The position numbers were made by a program, and so were the translations under genes. Below are positions 49,713-59,398 of a stretch of 64,000 bases of DNA, in pieces. Origin of the DNA: Limnohabitans sp. MMS-10A-192 (lineage in GTDB: Bacteria; Pseudomonadota; Gammaproteobacteria; Burkholderiales; Burkholderiaceae_C). The notes under the pieces were generated by a model that was not told where the DNA came from, did no database searches, and saw nothing but the letters and a program-made list of their open reading frames with translations. Position 1 is the first letter of the stretch. Every line of letters begins with the position of its first letter. Where the stretch lies: contig NZ_NERX01000001.1 in NCBI RefSeq assembly GCF_003063335.1, forward strand, positions 930,001 through 994,000, given 5' to 3'.

Positions 49713-52628
49713 ATGCAGGGTTGGCACACAACGTTTTTGGGGATGCGTGGGCTCCCCCGCGATATCAGCGACTTCGAGATGAAGGCATTTTTCACCTTCG
49801 ATGGTGCCGAGCGCGACGCAATCAATGCACGCCGAGGTGATTCCCACAAGCTTGGTCTGGCGCTCCATATTGGTTTCCTGCGCATGAGTGGGCGTTTGCT
49901 CGGTGCCTTTCGGGTAATTCCAGTAGCCTTGTGGCGCCACCTTGGCAACGAGCTTGGCATTGCAGCACCAGAAGTCGCCTCGCTGAGAGCCATGTATGAA
50001 CGCGGGCGCACGCTATTCGATCACCAACAAGTAGCCTGCACGGTCCTTGGATTCCAGTGGATGAGCGAGCACCAGCGCCGCTCACTGGTACGTGAACTGC
50101 GCGACGAAGTGGCGCGCTGCGCCGACCGCGATCAGCTACTCGTGCGGGCGCGTCAATGGCTGTACAAGAACAAGCTGGTGATCGTGCACGAGCGGGCAAT
50201 TCGGACACTGATTGCGGCGGCACTTGCCCAGCTTGAAGTTGAAACAGGCACCGCCATCGCCGCCAGCGTTGATCCAGCAACACTTGATCGCTGGCGAGCC
50301 TCAGTTTCAGAGCTGCGCCCAGATGGACAAACCCAGCAGAGTTGGCTATGGGCTGCACCGGCGAAACACTCAACCCGCCAAATCAGCGAGGTACTGGAGC
50401 GCATCGACCTGCTTTACACGCTGGACGTTCATAAGCACCTGGCAGACATCCCCGATCTCATCTTGCGCCGCTACGCGCGCCGACTTGTCTCCAGGCCGCC
50501 CTCAGCCGGAGCCAAGATCAAAGAGCCAGCGCGCACCGTGGAGGTCGCATGCTTTCTTCGGTATTGCCTGTTCACCACCACAGACCAGTTGATCCTTATG
50601 GTGCAGCGCCGGATCGCCGATCTGTGGCGTCAGGCTGCCGCCGATGTCCCCGCTACCGTCAATTGGGCCGCAATGTACAAAACGCTGCTCGGCGAACTTG
50701 TTGCCTTGAGCGCGCAAGGTGCGGTGCCAGATGCTGAGTTGCGTGCCCGTCTTGAAGCCTTGATCACCGAAACCCAGAAACGCAAACCACCGAGCAGGGC
50801 CTCCCTGGTCCGCGAGGGATTGATTGATGGAATTCGCCCCGTGCGGTCGTTGCTCGTCGCCATTGCAAAGCTGCCCTGGCAGGCCACCGGCGAGCATCCT
50901 GCCATCGAGTACCTTGCCAAGCTGCAAGCTTTATATCTCAAAGGATCCAGAAAGCTGCCAGTTGAAGTGGTGGCACCAAGTCTGGGAATGATCTGGCAGG
51001 TTTCGATCTCCAGCCCAGACCGGGAACGGGCGTTTCAGGCGTTGGAGGTGGCCACCCTGTTTGCCCTGCGCCGCGCGGTGCGCAATGGCTCGGTCTGGAT
51101 TGAGCACAGCCTGAGCTTTCGGGGTCGTGCGCGCTTGTTCTTCACGGACGAGCGTTGGCAGGCAGAGTCCAAGAAACACTATGCCCGTCTATCGTTACCC
51201 AGCAAGGCTGCCACTTTCTTGAAGCCTTTGCTGGCCAGAGTAACTGCCGGTGTCGATGCGGTGGCCGCTGCAGCCCGCAGTGGCGTACTGCGCGTGGATG
51301 ATGAACTCCATTTGTCGCCATTGCCCGCAGAGGACGAAGACCCAGAAGTGACCAAGCTGCGCGCGGCTTTGGATCACCGCATCGGTGAGGTTCAATTGCC
51401 GGAAGTGATTCTGGCCGTTGACGCCCAGGTGCGCTTTAGCTGGATCATGCTCGGACGTGAGCCGCGCTCTACCGACGAGCTGCTGATGGTCTATGCCGGC
51501 ATCATGGCCCACGGCACCAGTCTGACTGCGGTCGAATGCGCGCGCATGATTCCGCAATTGTCTGCCACCAGCATTCGCCAGGCCATGCGCTGGGCGCGGG
51601 ACGAACGGCGTCTGAGCCAGGCCTGCCAGGCTGTGCTGGAATTCATGCAGCGACACCCGATTGCCGCCACCTGGGGGCGGTCCGATTTGGCATCTTCTGA
51701 CATGATGAGCATGGAGACCACCAAACGGGTGTGGCAAGCCCGGCTTGATCCTCGGCGCAACACACCTTCCATTGGAATCTACTCCCATGTAAAAGACCGG
51801 TGGGGCATCTTCCATGCGCAGCCCTTTGTGCTCAATGAGCGCCAGGCGGGCGTGGCCATTGAAGGTGTCATCCGCCAAGAAAAGCTGGAGACCAGCCAGC
51901 TTGCTGTGGATACCCATGGCTACACCGACTTTGCCATGTCACATGCCCGTTTGCTTGGTTTTGATCTTTGCCCGCGGTTGAAGGAACTCAAACAGCGCCA
52001 CCTCTTTGTGCCACGCGGCACCAAAGTGCCCGCAGAAATCGCTGCGGTGTGCGAAGCCAATGTCGACGTCGCTTTGATCGAAAAGCATTGGGATAGTCTG
52101 GTGCACCTGGCAGCCTCGGTCATGAGCGGACATGCCAGTGCGGTGGCAGCTCTTGCGCGGTTCGGTTCTGCCGCCCAGGGCGATCCAATCTATGAGGCTG
52201 GCGTGCAATTGGGGCGGTTGCTGCGTACGGCGTTTTTGGCTGACTACTTTGTCAAGGACGCTTTCAGGAACGAGTTGCGCCGGGTGCTCAATCGGGGCGA
52301 GGCTGTTAACGCCCTCAAGCGCGCCATTTATACCGGCCGGATCAGCCCGGCGCAGGCCAAACGTGTCGATGAAATGCAGGCTGTGGCCGATGCGTTGAGC
52401 CTGATGGCCAACATCGTGATGGCGTGGAATACCTCACAGATGCAGGCGGTCCTGGATCGCTGGTCGAACCGCCGCCAGGTCATTCCACCGGAACTGATCG
52501 GGAAGATTGCGCCCACCAGGCTGGAGAGCATCAACTTGCGGGGTGTGTTTCGGTTCCCGGTGGATCGTTATGCCGATCAAATCCTGCCTTCGCGGCCAAA
52601 TGCATCGATAACTGGCACCAATGGATGA
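49713..52628 (+). CDS. tnpA: IS1071 transposase TnpA (Tn3 family DDE)
   Basis: 971 aa from ATG 49713, the length recorded for IS1071 TnpA. It has the Tn3 architecture: N-terminal DUF4158-like segment (AFFTFDGAERDAINARRGDS, HKLGLALHIGFLRMSGRLL), then a C-terminal DDE domain with ATWGRSDLASSDMMSM (first Asp), QLAVDTHGYTDFAMSHARLL (second Asp), and LPKLKEL-like RLKELKQRHLFVPR; the late Glu (RRVLNRGEAVNALKRAI) follows. No stop or frameshift appears, so it is presumably active. Confidence 0.94.
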   Translation: MQGWHTTFLGMRGLPRDISDFEMKAFFTFDGAERDAINARRGDSHKLGLALHIGFLRMSGRLLGAFRVIPVALWRHLGNELGIAAPEVASLRAMYERGRTLFDHQQVACTVLGFQWMSEHQRRSLVRELRDEVARCADRDQLLVRARQWLYKNKLVIVHERAIRTLIAAALAQLEVETGTAIAASVDPATLDRWRASVSELRPDGQTQQSWLWAAPAKHSTRQISEVLERIDLLYTLDVHKHLADIPDLILRRYARRLVSRPPSAGAKIKEPARTVEVACFLRYCLFTTTDQLILMVQRRIADLWRQAAADVPATVNWAAMYKTLLGELVALSAQGAVPDAELRARLEALITETQKRKPPSRASLVREGLIDGIRPVRSLLVAIAKLPWQATGEHPAIEYLAKLQALYLKGSRKLPVEVVAPSLGMIWQVSISSPDRERAFQALEVATLFALRRAVRNGSVWIEHSLSFRGRARLFFTDERWQAESKKHYARLSLPSKAATFLKPLLARVTAGVDAVAAAARSGVLRVDDELHLSPLPAEDEDPEVTKLRAALDHRIGEVQLPEVILAVDAQVRFSWIMLGREPRSTDELLMVYAGIMAHGTSLTAVECARMIPQLSATSIRQAMRWARDERRLSQACQAVLEFMQRHPIAATWGRSDLASSDMMSMETTKRVWQARLDPRRNTPSIGIYSHVKDRWGIFHAQPFVLNERQAGVAIEGVIRQEKLETSQLAVDTHGYTDFAMSHARLLGFDLCPRLKELKQRHLFVPRGTKVPAEIAAVCEANVDVALIEKHWDSLVHLAASVMSGHASAVAALARFGSAAQGDPIYEAGVQLGRLLRTAFLADYFVKDAFRNELRRVLNRGEAVNALKRAIYTGRISPAQAKRVDEMQAVADALSLMANIVMAWNTSQMQAVLDRWSNRRQVIPPELIGKIAPTRLESINLRGVFRFPVDRYADQILPSRPNASITGTNG

Positions 52629-52661
52629 AACCGACCACGGTTTGACGCCACGAATCGCAGA

Positions 52662-52771
52662 TTTGAAAGTGAACAGGAAAGTCAATGAAATCAACGATCT
52701 ACCAACACCACCTCCGCGCCAGTGCTAGCTTTTCGTACCGTCACTTATTGCACTGAAAACGAGGAGACCCC
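52662..52771 (-). repeat. IS1071 right inverted repeat (about 110 bp)
   Basis: The reverse complement begins GGGGTCTCCTCGTTTTCAGT and reads on to GGTACGAAAAGCTAGCACTG, differing from the left repeat at single bases (AAAA for CAAA). Confidence 0.85.
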
Positions 52772-54024
52772 GAATCACTCAACACCCTCTTCACCTTGAC
52801 GCCGACTGCCCCGTCAAGGGGCCGATCGAACCGTACTTCGATGCGTTCAGGCAGTACCTGGCGCAGCATGGCTATGCCGCGCATACCTCAGCCAGCTACC
52901 TGGTTGACGTTGCGCACTTCGCGCGATGGGCGCGTACCAAACGGCTGCGTTTGAACAGTGTCAACGAGACATCCGTCGCCGAATTTCTTGACGAGCACTT
53001 GCCGAACTGCCAATGCGCTGCACCGGGCCATCATGACCGGTCGGATCACCGCGCCGCACTTGGCCACCTGCTGGAGGTGTTGCGGTCTCTGGACGCTATT
53101 GCACCGACGCCGCTCAGTGCGACGGCGGTGGATGAGGAGCTACGCCGTTACGACGAGTACATGGAACATGCGCGGGGCCTGGTGCCAAAGACCCGCAGCA
53201 TGGCGCTTCGCATCATTGGGCGACTGCTGACGGAATGCTTTGGCAGTGACGCCATCAACATTGGCACCATAACGCCAGAGCAGGTCCGGCAGTTTTTTGC
53301 CCAAGAGGCGCTCAGATACAGCAAGCCCTCCAGCCTGGCCTCGGTCGTGGCTTCGCTGCGCGGGTATTTCCGGTACCACGTCTCGCTCGGGGACCACGTA
53401 CATGGCGGTCTGACCAGCGCTATGGCCTACCCGGCCAATTGGAAGCAGTCCGCCTTACCCAAGACGTTGACCACCGAAGAAGTCACACAGTTGGTCAACG
53501 CACTGGGGCGGCCCGGCCCATCCATGCGACGTGCTGATGCCATCGTGCGCTGCGCGCTCGATCTTGGCCTTCGCAGCGGCGAGATTGCCCACCTCAGCCT
53601 AGACGATATTGACTGGCGCGCAAGCACCTTGACGCTGCGTCATACCAAAGGTGCCCGCGAAGACTTGCTGCCGCTGCCGGCCACCACCGGGGAGGCCATC
53701 GCTGCGTACCTCAAGCAGGAGCGCCCCCGCACCACCAATCGTGCCATCTTCATGCGCATCATGGCGCCTCTCGACCAACCCGTTGGCCCCGATCTTGTGC
53801 GCAAGACCATCCGCCAAGCTTATGCCAGAGCAGGGCTGCCCTACACCCGGTCGCATTTGCTGCGTCACACCATGGCCAACCGATTGCTTGCAGGGGGCTC
53901 ATCACTCTAGGAAGTGGCCGATGTGCTGCGCCACAGATCATTGAACACCACGATGATCTATGCCAAGTTGGACAGTCGCAATCTCGCTGCGGTGGCACTG
54001 CCGTGGCCAGGGAGCGCAGCATGA
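52772..54024 (+). pseudogene. ritA: RIT element recombinase A, cut by IS1071 and stopped early
   Basis: The frame is open from the IS1071 border (ITQHPLHLDADCPVKGPIEP, YFDAFRQYLAQHGYAAHTSA) with no start codon, so the first residues are lost. Catalytic Arg is at LGLRSGEIAHLS, and His and Arg are in SHLLRHTMAN. A TAG at 53908-53910 comes before the second catalytic His and Tyr; the frame continues EVADVLRHRSLNTTMIYAKL to a TGA at 54022-54024. The first recombinase is therefore inactive. The next recombinase gene starts at 54021 within its end, showing that the three genes were once coupled. Confidence 0.82.
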
Positions 54025-54998
54025 GTGCCCGCACTTGCCTGCAATCGCGCGTCGAACTCTATCTTGCTGAACGCGCCCGCTTGGGGTATGACGCGGACAA
54101 CGATGCATGGGCCCTGCATAGCTTTGCACGCCATGTCCAGGCTGTCGGCCACCGTGGACCATTGACGGCGGAGGTGATGGCTGAGTGGGCACGATGCGAC
54201 AGTCAGCACAGCACAGACCCCCACACATGGGCACGAAGGCTCAAGAAGTTGCGCGTGTTCATGCGATGGCTCCAGCAGTTTGAGCCACGCACCGAGGTGC
54301 CTGACAACACCATCTTTGGAAGTCTTCCCGAGCGCCAAACCCCACACATCTTTAGCGAGCAGGAAGTCGTAGATTTGCTGGCTGCAGCACGTCGACTCGG
54401 TCCAGCGCCCGGACTTCGGGGCATCGTCTATGAGACCTTGTTTGGCTTGCTTGCATCCACCGGTTTGCGTATCGGCGAGGCATTGGCGCTGCGCAACAGG
54501 GATGTCGATCTCAAGGTGGGGATGCTGAGCATTCACCAAGCCAAGTTCGGCAAGTCACGCCAAGTTCCGATGCATCCGAGCACCTTGGATGCCTTGCGCC
54601 GATATCGCTGGATGCGCGACCTGAGCGCTCAGCCATCTGAACCAGATGGTGCATTCTTCATCGGCACACGCGGTCGGCGTCGGGGTCTGCCACTGGGGGA
54701 TCGCCAGGTGCACCGCATCTTCGGCGAACTGCGCAAACAACTGGGCTGGCATAACCGCGGAACACACCAGACCACCCGCATCCATGACCTGAGACATACC
54801 TTTATCGTCCGACGCATCGTGCAGTGGCAAGCACAGGGCGTGGATATTGACCAAGCCATGCTGTCGTTGTCCACGTATGTCGGACACGCGAAGGTGAGCA
54901 ATACCTACTGGTATATGTCGGCAGTGCCACAGATGATGGAACTGGCCGCTGATCGCTTCGAGTCATTTACATCGAAAGCGCAGGTGCATGATGAGTAA
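54021..54998 (+). CDS. ritB: RIT element recombinase B (tyrosine recombinase)
   Basis: 325 aa from ATG 54021, overlapping ritA by ATGA. The catalytic residues are Arg (TGLRIGEALAL), Lys (QAKFGKSRQVPM), His and Arg (HDLRHTFIVRR), His (YVGHAKVSNTYWYM) and Tyr. The N-terminal SAM-like domain has LYLAERARLGYDADNDAWAL. It acts with its partners in the three-gene recombinase set; known RIT elements are defined by three overlapping tyrosine recombinases of different subfamilies. Confidence 0.88.
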   Translation: MSARTCLQSRVELYLAERARLGYDADNDAWALHSFARHVQAVGHRGPLTAEVMAEWARCDSQHSTDPHTWARRLKKLRVFMRWLQQFEPRTEVPDNTIFGSLPERQTPHIFSEQEVVDLLAAARRLGPAPGLRGIVYETLFGLLASTGLRIGEALALRNRDVDLKVGMLSIHQAKFGKSRQVPMHPSTLDALRRYRWMRDLSAQPSEPDGAFFIGTRGRRRGLPLGDRQVHRIFGELRKQLGWHNRGTHQTTRIHDLRHTFIVRRIVQWQAQGVDIDQAMLSLSTYVGHAKVSNTYWYMSAVPQMMELAADRFESFTSKAQVHDE

Positions 54999-56004
54999 GA
55001 CCACCGTACCCAAGCCACCGTCATTCTCCTCCTTGGTCCAACAGTTCTTCACCGAGTATTTGGTTACACAACGCGCCGTCAGTGCGCGCACGGTAGCCTG
55101 TTACCGCGACGCAATGATGCTGTTCCTGGACTTCGCCAGCCGCAAGTTGGGCAAGCTGCCCACGGCTATGAGCCTCGCAGACATCCAACCGGGGCTGATT
55201 CTGGCCTTTTTGGACCACCTAGAGAAGGACCGGCATAACGCTGTACGCAGCCGCAACCTGCGGTTGACTGCACTGCGCGCGTTCCTGAAGTTTGCGGCCC
55301 GGCGCGATGTGGCCTCGCTCAATGATGTCGAGCGGGCGTTGGCTGTGCCGATGAAGCGCTTCGAGAGGCCGATGCTGGGGTTCCTCACACGAGCGGAAAT
55401 GATGGCGATACTCGGGCAACCGGGACAGACTTGGTCTTCTCAGCGAGACCACTTGCTGCTGGCCCTGCTCTACAACACGGGCGCCCGTGTCTCCGAGATC
55501 ATTAACGTGCGCGTCATCGACGTCGTCCTCGAAGGCGGTGCGTGCGTGCATCTGCACGGCAAAGGGCGAAAGCTGCGATCAATACCCCTGTGGAAATCGA
55601 CCGTTGTAGAGATACGTGCGTGGCTACGGCTCAATCCGTCGCTACGAGGAGAAGCCGCTCTCGTGCCCAACCGCGACTGGCAGGCAATGACCAGGTCCAA
55701 CGTCGCACAACGTTTGGCGGTGGCGGTAACTCGCGCAGGCCAGGGGCAACCCAACCTTCTCAAGAAACGCATCTCACCCCATACCCTGAGGCACACCTGC
55801 GCAATGCACATGCTCCAGTCAGGCGTTCCATTCAACGTGATCGCTCTCTGGCTGGGTCACGAAAAATTGACAACCACCCACCGCTACGTTGAGGCTGACC
55901 TTGCAATGAAAGAGCGGGCCCTTGCGAGGCTGGAGGAACCCAATACCAAGATGAGCCGATACAAAGCTCCCGACTCGCTTATGCAATTCCTTCAGACACT
56001 GTAA
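54988..56004 (+). CDS. ritC: RIT element recombinase C (tyrosine recombinase)
   Basis: 338 aa. Start ATG 54988 overlaps the ritB end by 11 bp. Core-binding helices: LVQQFFTEYLVTQRAVSART. Catalytic Arg in TGARVSEIINV, Lys in HGKGRKLRSIPL, His and Arg in PHTLRHTCAMH, His in WLGHEKLTTTHRY with the nucleophile Tyr. It looks intact. It ends at the terminal palindromes of the element. Confidence 0.88.
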   Translation: MMSKTTVPKPPSFSSLVQQFFTEYLVTQRAVSARTVACYRDAMMLFLDFASRKLGKLPTAMSLADIQPGLILAFLDHLEKDRHNAVRSRNLRLTALRAFLKFAARRDVASLNDVERALAVPMKRFERPMLGFLTRAEMMAILGQPGQTWSSQRDHLLLALLYNTGARVSEIINVRVIDVVLEGGACVHLHGKGRKLRSIPLWKSTVVEIRAWLRLNPSLRGEAALVPNRDWQAMTRSNVAQRLAVAVTRAGQGQPNLLKKRISPHTLRHTCAMHMLQSGVPFNVIALWLGHEKLTTTHRYVEADLAMKERALARLEEPNTKMSRYKAPDSLMQFLQTL

Positions 56005-56085
56005 CTATGCGCAGATTTCGCTGGCCCCGCAGTCTCACCGACAGAGGGGCCAGTGTCATTCACAAAACAACATCTGCGCATAGTT
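56003..56085. repeat. Nested inverted repeats at RIT right end
   Basis: Outer arms: AACTATGCGCAGAT (56003-56016) and ATCTGCGCATAGTT (56072-56085). Inner arms: CTGGCCCC (56021-56028) and GGGGCCAG (56046-56053). The outer left arm begins inside the ritC stop codon. This may be a terminator-like hairpin or recombinase-recognition structure. Confidence 0.65.
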
Positions 56086-56100
56086 GTCACCTGAGCATAG

Positions 56101-56132
56101 AGGCTGTTATGTAGATCTCTACATAACAGCCT
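56101..56132. repeat. 32-bp palindrome, candidate RIT terminal site
   Basis: AGGCTGTTATGTAGA (56101-56115), a 2-bp centre TC, and its exact reverse complement TCTACATAACAGCCT (56118-56132). A palindrome of this type fits what I recall of RIT element ends. A further weaker pair (CCGGTTGTTC at 56136-56145, GAACAACCGG at 56250-56259) brackets the next 115 bp. Confidence 0.65.
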
Positions 56133-56392
56133 ATTCCGGTTGTTCGATGGATGTCAGCATTGCAGCGATAGCGGACAGCCGAACTGAGTTGCTTGGGTCA
56201 TGGTGCCCGGTAAAAGCCGTCAATGACTCACTGAGCATTGCGGAGACATGAACAACCGGTATCGAAGGAGCTGCAGTCGTCCTGCTTGGCTGTCTAGCCG
56301 ACCGCAATTGACTTTTTGTAGCGAGCGCCTAAATTGGCGATTACACCTGTTTGGTGGTGCAAGGGAATCAAATGGGTATCAGATGCCGGTCA

Positions 56393-56414
56393 ATTTGTCG
56401 TGCTCACGACAAAT
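56393..56414. terminator. Hairpin at the end of the TRAP permease gene
   Basis: ATTTGTCGTG (56393-56402) pairs with CACGACAAAT (56405-56414) around two bases. It straddles the dctM stop, and there is no T-run, so termination is only a suggestion. Confidence 0.35.
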
Positions 56415-57720
56415 ACTGAACCAACCACAAGGAAATTCCCGGGAACACGAGAAGCAAGATGGTTCTGATCGTGTCACTGATCAAGAAAGGCATCACACCT
56501 TTGTAGCTTTCAGAGATGGGGACATCTTTGGCCATGCTATTGACGACATAGACATTCAGCCCAACGGGAGGTGCCAGCATGCCAAATCCGACAGTCATCA
56601 AGACCATGATGCCGAACCAAATGGCCACCGACTCTTTGGGCATGCCAAAGTCCAGGCCCATGACCATGGGAAAGAAGATGGGGATGGTCAACAAGATCAT
56701 GGACAGCTCGTCCATCACAGCCCCAAGCACCACGTACAAGATCAAGATACTGGAGACGATCAACAAAGGCGGCCATCCCAGACCCGATACATAAGCGCCC
56801 AATTGGGCGGGCACCTGCGTCATCGCCAGTGCGGCATTCATGACGTCAGCGCCCAGAAAGATCAAAAAAATCATCGCAGAGGTTTCAGCTGTCGCCCGGA
56901 AACACATTCTGACTTTGTGGGCAGTGAGCTCGCGTTTGAGCAGTGCCGCCACAAAAGTCGATGCTGCACCCACCGCTGCACCCTCTGTTGGCGTGAACCA
57001 CCCACCGTAAATACCACCAAATACAAGTATGAACACCACGGCAATAGGCACGATGCCCATCATCGCTTGGAGGTTCATGGGGGGTGTTTCATTTTTTTCG
57101 GGGGCATGCCCGGGTACGGTGCGCACATACACGGCGATGGCCACCATGTATCCCAGCATCGCGATGATGCCTGGCAGCATCGCAGCGGCAAACAACTTGG
57201 CAATATTTTGCTCTGCCAAAATCGCGTAAATGACCAATGGCACCGAAGGGGGGATCAGGATGCCCAGCGTGCCGCCCGCGGCCAAAACGCCCGTGGACAA
57301 ACGGCCCGAATAGCCATGTCTTTTCATTTCAGGCAATGCCACTGAAGTGATGGTGGCAGCAGTCGCCACGGACGAGCCACATATGGCACCGAATGCGGCA
57401 CTGGCCAGCACGGCAGCCATCGCCAAGCCACCTCGAAAACGCGCCATCACCGCACTGGCAAATTCAAACAAGGACTTTGAAATACCACCTTGGGTCGCGA
57501 AATTTCCCATCAAAATGAACAAGGGAATCACAGACAGGTCGTAGCTGGCAAATCGGGCAAATGTTTGGGTGTTCAGAAAATTACTCAAAGCAGGCCAACC
57601 GGACTGGTAAAGAAATCCCACTGCGCCCGCGATGAACATGGAGATGGCGATGGGCGTTCTGAGCGCCATGAAAAACAGCATGATGCCGAAAATCACCAAA
57701 GCCAGCGTGATCCCGTTCAT
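56404..57720 (-). CDS. dctM: TRAP transporter large permease, DctM-type
   Basis: 438 aa from ATG 57720, overlapping the small permease stop by ATGA. About 12 helices. Family stretches include LRTPIAISMFIAGAVGFLYQ, LPEMKRHGYSGRLSTGVLAA, GGTLGILIPPSVPLVIYAI and PVGLNVYVVNSMAKDVPISE. It forms the sodium-driven membrane part of the importer with DctQ. The operon starts at the BVMO gene at 61012. Confidence 0.9.
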   Translation of the reverse strand: MNGITLALVIFGIMLFFMALRTPIAISMFIAGAVGFLYQSGWPALSNFLNTQTFARFASYDLSVIPLFILMGNFATQGGISKSLFEFASAVMARFRGGLAMAAVLASAAFGAICGSSVATAATITSVALPEMKRHGYSGRLSTGVLAAGGTLGILIPPSVPLVIYAILAEQNIAKLFAAAMLPGIIAMLGYMVAIAVYVRTVPGHAPEKNETPPMNLQAMMGIVPIAVVFILVFGGIYGGWFTPTEGAAVGAASTFVAALLKRELTAHKVRMCFRATAETSAMIFLIFLGADVMNAALAMTQVPAQLGAYVSGLGWPPLLIVSSILILYVVLGAVMDELSMILLTIPIFFPMVMGLDFGMPKESVAIWFGIMVLMTVGFGMLAPPVGLNVYVVNSMAKDVPISESYKGVMPFLISDTIRTILLLVFPGISLWLVQYLS

Positions 57721-58190
57721 TCGGCAACCTCGGTCCAGCCCCAAATTGCCTGAGCGAATGCAATCAGTGAAGTCAAGCCCAAGGCCGGCACCATCACCGC
57801 ATAAACAACCCATTCAGGAAAATTCAAAAGCATCGTGGCCGAGCCAGAGCGGTAGGCACTCCACCCCCCCACCGCGACCCGCCACATCAACATCGCAAAA
57901 ACACAGGCCAACAAAAATGCCCCCAGTCGATCCAGTCGTGCGTTGACGCGCTGGGTCATCTTGGCGGTGAAAAAATCAACAATGATGTTTCCACGCCTCA
58001 CTTGGCACCAAGGTAAAAACAATGCAATGGCCGCGCCTGCCACCACACTGGTCAGCTCAAAATCACCCACCAAAGTGACGCCCACCGTGTTTCGACCAAT
58101 GAGACTGAAACAGGTCATCAAGGTGATCACGGTCAGCAAAACACCCGCCAATGTGGCGCAAAAATCCGCGAGATGGGTCAAAATTTTCAT
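57717..58190 (-). CDS. dctQ: TRAP transporter small permease, DctQ-type
   Basis: 157 aa from ATG 58190. Four helices: LAGVLLTVITLMTCFSLIGR, FELTSVVAGAAIALFLPWCQ, RLDRLGAFLLACVFAMLMW and VVYAVMVPALGLTSLIAFAQ. The central VRRGNIIVDFFTAKM motif is typical of DctQ. It is separated from dctP by 116 bp, in which the frame remains open to 58277 but has no start signal. Confidence 0.88.
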   Translation of the reverse strand: MKILTHLADFCATLAGVLLTVITLMTCFSLIGRNTVGVTLVGDFELTSVVAGAAIALFLPWCQVRRGNIIVDFFTAKMTQRVNARLDRLGAFLLACVFAMLMWRVAVGGWSAYRSGSATMLLNFPEWVVYAVMVPALGLTSLIAFAQAIWGWTEVAE

Positions 58191-58306
58191 TGTTTTACCT
58201 TGGCACTGGCTGCCATGAAAAGCTTGGCCGACTCCATCGATGTCACCGTATTCACTCGGGGCGGCAATTGACAGCATTGGTGATCAGCGTCAGAAATAAC
58301 TGCCGG

Positions 58307-59353
58307 TCAAGACTTAGGCCGATGCTTCTGAATCAAAGCCTTTGCGGCATCCAACAACTTTTTGCCATCAAAGCCCTTTGAATTCATGTCCTTGACCCAA
58401 TCATCGGTCACTGGGGCTGACATCCGAATGAACTCATCTGTTTGTGCCTTGCCCACGACATGAACGGTGTGGCCGTTGTCAATCACGCGCTTGCGAACAA
58501 TCGGATCGTAATCGGAGATACCACGGCCAAAATAGGCTGACAACTCCAAGCCTGAATTGCGGTTGATGACCGCCTGCAGGTCCGCGGGAAGCTTCTGGTA
58601 AGCCTCATTGTTCATGATCAAGAACTGAATGTTGTTGTTAAACCCAGGAGCGCCTTTGGCAAACTCGGTGTGAAACGTGGTCAATTCATCCAATTTGGCA
58701 GATGGTGCTGTATCCCAAGGAATGATGGCGCCTTCAATGACACCTTTGGACAAGGCATCTGCAATTTGAGGCAGTGGCATGCCCACCGGGATAGCGCCCA
58801 ATGAACTGAGCATTTGAGTTGATTTTCTGGAAGGACCCCGCACTTTCATGCCTTTGAGGTCCGCCACCGATTTGACGACAGCCTTCTTGGTGTGCAGGAT
58901 ATTCAGTCCATTGGTATGGAAAGCCAAATAACGCACGTCCTTCAATTCATCGGGTGCATGGGTTGTCATGAACTCCCAAGCGGCACGTGATGCACCTTCA
59001 CCGTCATAGGTGAAAAAAGGCAATTCAAAAACCTCGGATCTTGGGAAGCGGCCGGGTGAATAACCTGCCAATGTCCAAGCAATGTCAACCACCCCATCGC
59101 GAACCTGCTCTAGCAATTGTGTGGGTGCACCGCCCAGTTGCATGGAGGTATAACTCTCGAACTTGATGCGGCCACCCGATTCGGTCTCCACTTTTTTCAT
59201 CCAGGGCGTGATGACGCGCATCCAGATATTCGAACTCGCAGGCACAAAGGTCTGGAACTTGAGGGTAAACGACTGTTGGGCGTTGCTGTTCACGAACGGC
59301 GCGCTGAGGGCAACTGCTGCGGCCGTTTTGATCATCTGTCTGCGTTGAATCAT
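58307..59353 (-). CDS. dctP: TRAP transporter substrate-binding protein, DctP-type
   Basis: 348 aa; AAAGGAAAACACC precedes ATG. The signal peptide begins QRRQMIKTAAAVALSAPFVN. Fold motifs: FTLKFQTFVPASSNIWMRVI, TQLLEQVRDGVVDIAWTLAG, LPFFTYDGEGASRAAWEF and LKGMKVRGPSRKSTQMLSSL with its Arg for carboxylate binding. It binds an organic acid in the periplasm. Next to a BVMO, the cargo is probably a keto- or hydroxyacid, or the ketone precursor. Confidence 0.9.
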   Translation of the reverse strand: MIQRRQMIKTAAAVALSAPFVNSNAQQSFTLKFQTFVPASSNIWMRVITPWMKKVETESGGRIKFESYTSMQLGGAPTQLLEQVRDGVVDIAWTLAGYSPGRFPRSEVFELPFFTYDGEGASRAAWEFMTTHAPDELKDVRYLAFHTNGLNILHTKKAVVKSVADLKGMKVRGPSRKSTQMLSSLGAIPVGMPLPQIADALSKGVIEGAIIPWDTAPSAKLDELTTFHTEFAKGAPGFNNNIQFLIMNNEAYQKLPADLQAVINRNSGLELSAYFGRGISDYDPIVRKRVIDNGHTVHVVGKAQTDEFIRMSAPVTDDWVKDMNSKGFDGKKLLDAAKALIQKHRPKS

Positions 59354-59398
59354 GGTGTTTTCCTTTTGAAAATGTTCGAAATAGAGATACGGAGGAGA

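Larger units (their letters stand above)
49568..52771 (+). mobile_element. IS1071 (Tn3-superfamily element), full length
   Basis: Both ends carry GGGGTCTCCTCGTTTTCAGT and continue as long (about 110-bp) nearly identical inverted repeats. The distance between outer ends is 3204 bp, the known size of IS1071 as I remember it. It holds a single tnpA and no resolvase. The flanking 5-bp strings differ (aagac and gaatc), so no target duplication is present. IS1071 commonly flanks catabolic genes in Comamonadaceae as composite transposons; only one copy is visible here. Confidence 0.95.
52772..56132 (+). mobile_element. RIT (recombinase-in-trio) element, left end deleted
   Basis: Three overlapping tyrosine recombinase genes (ritA fragment, ritB, ritC) followed by nested palindromes match the RIT element plan. 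The left terminus is missing because IS1071 abuts ritA. The right terminus probably lies at or near the palindrome ending at 56132. With ritA inactive and one end lost the element is unlikely to move by itself. Confidence 0.72.

Noticed and set aside
56136..56259. Small IS or MITE bounded by CCGGTTGTTC/GAACAACCGG
   Set aside because: The arms are only 10 bp, the inside has no gene and no flanking duplication is visible; it is kept only as a possible part of the RIT end.
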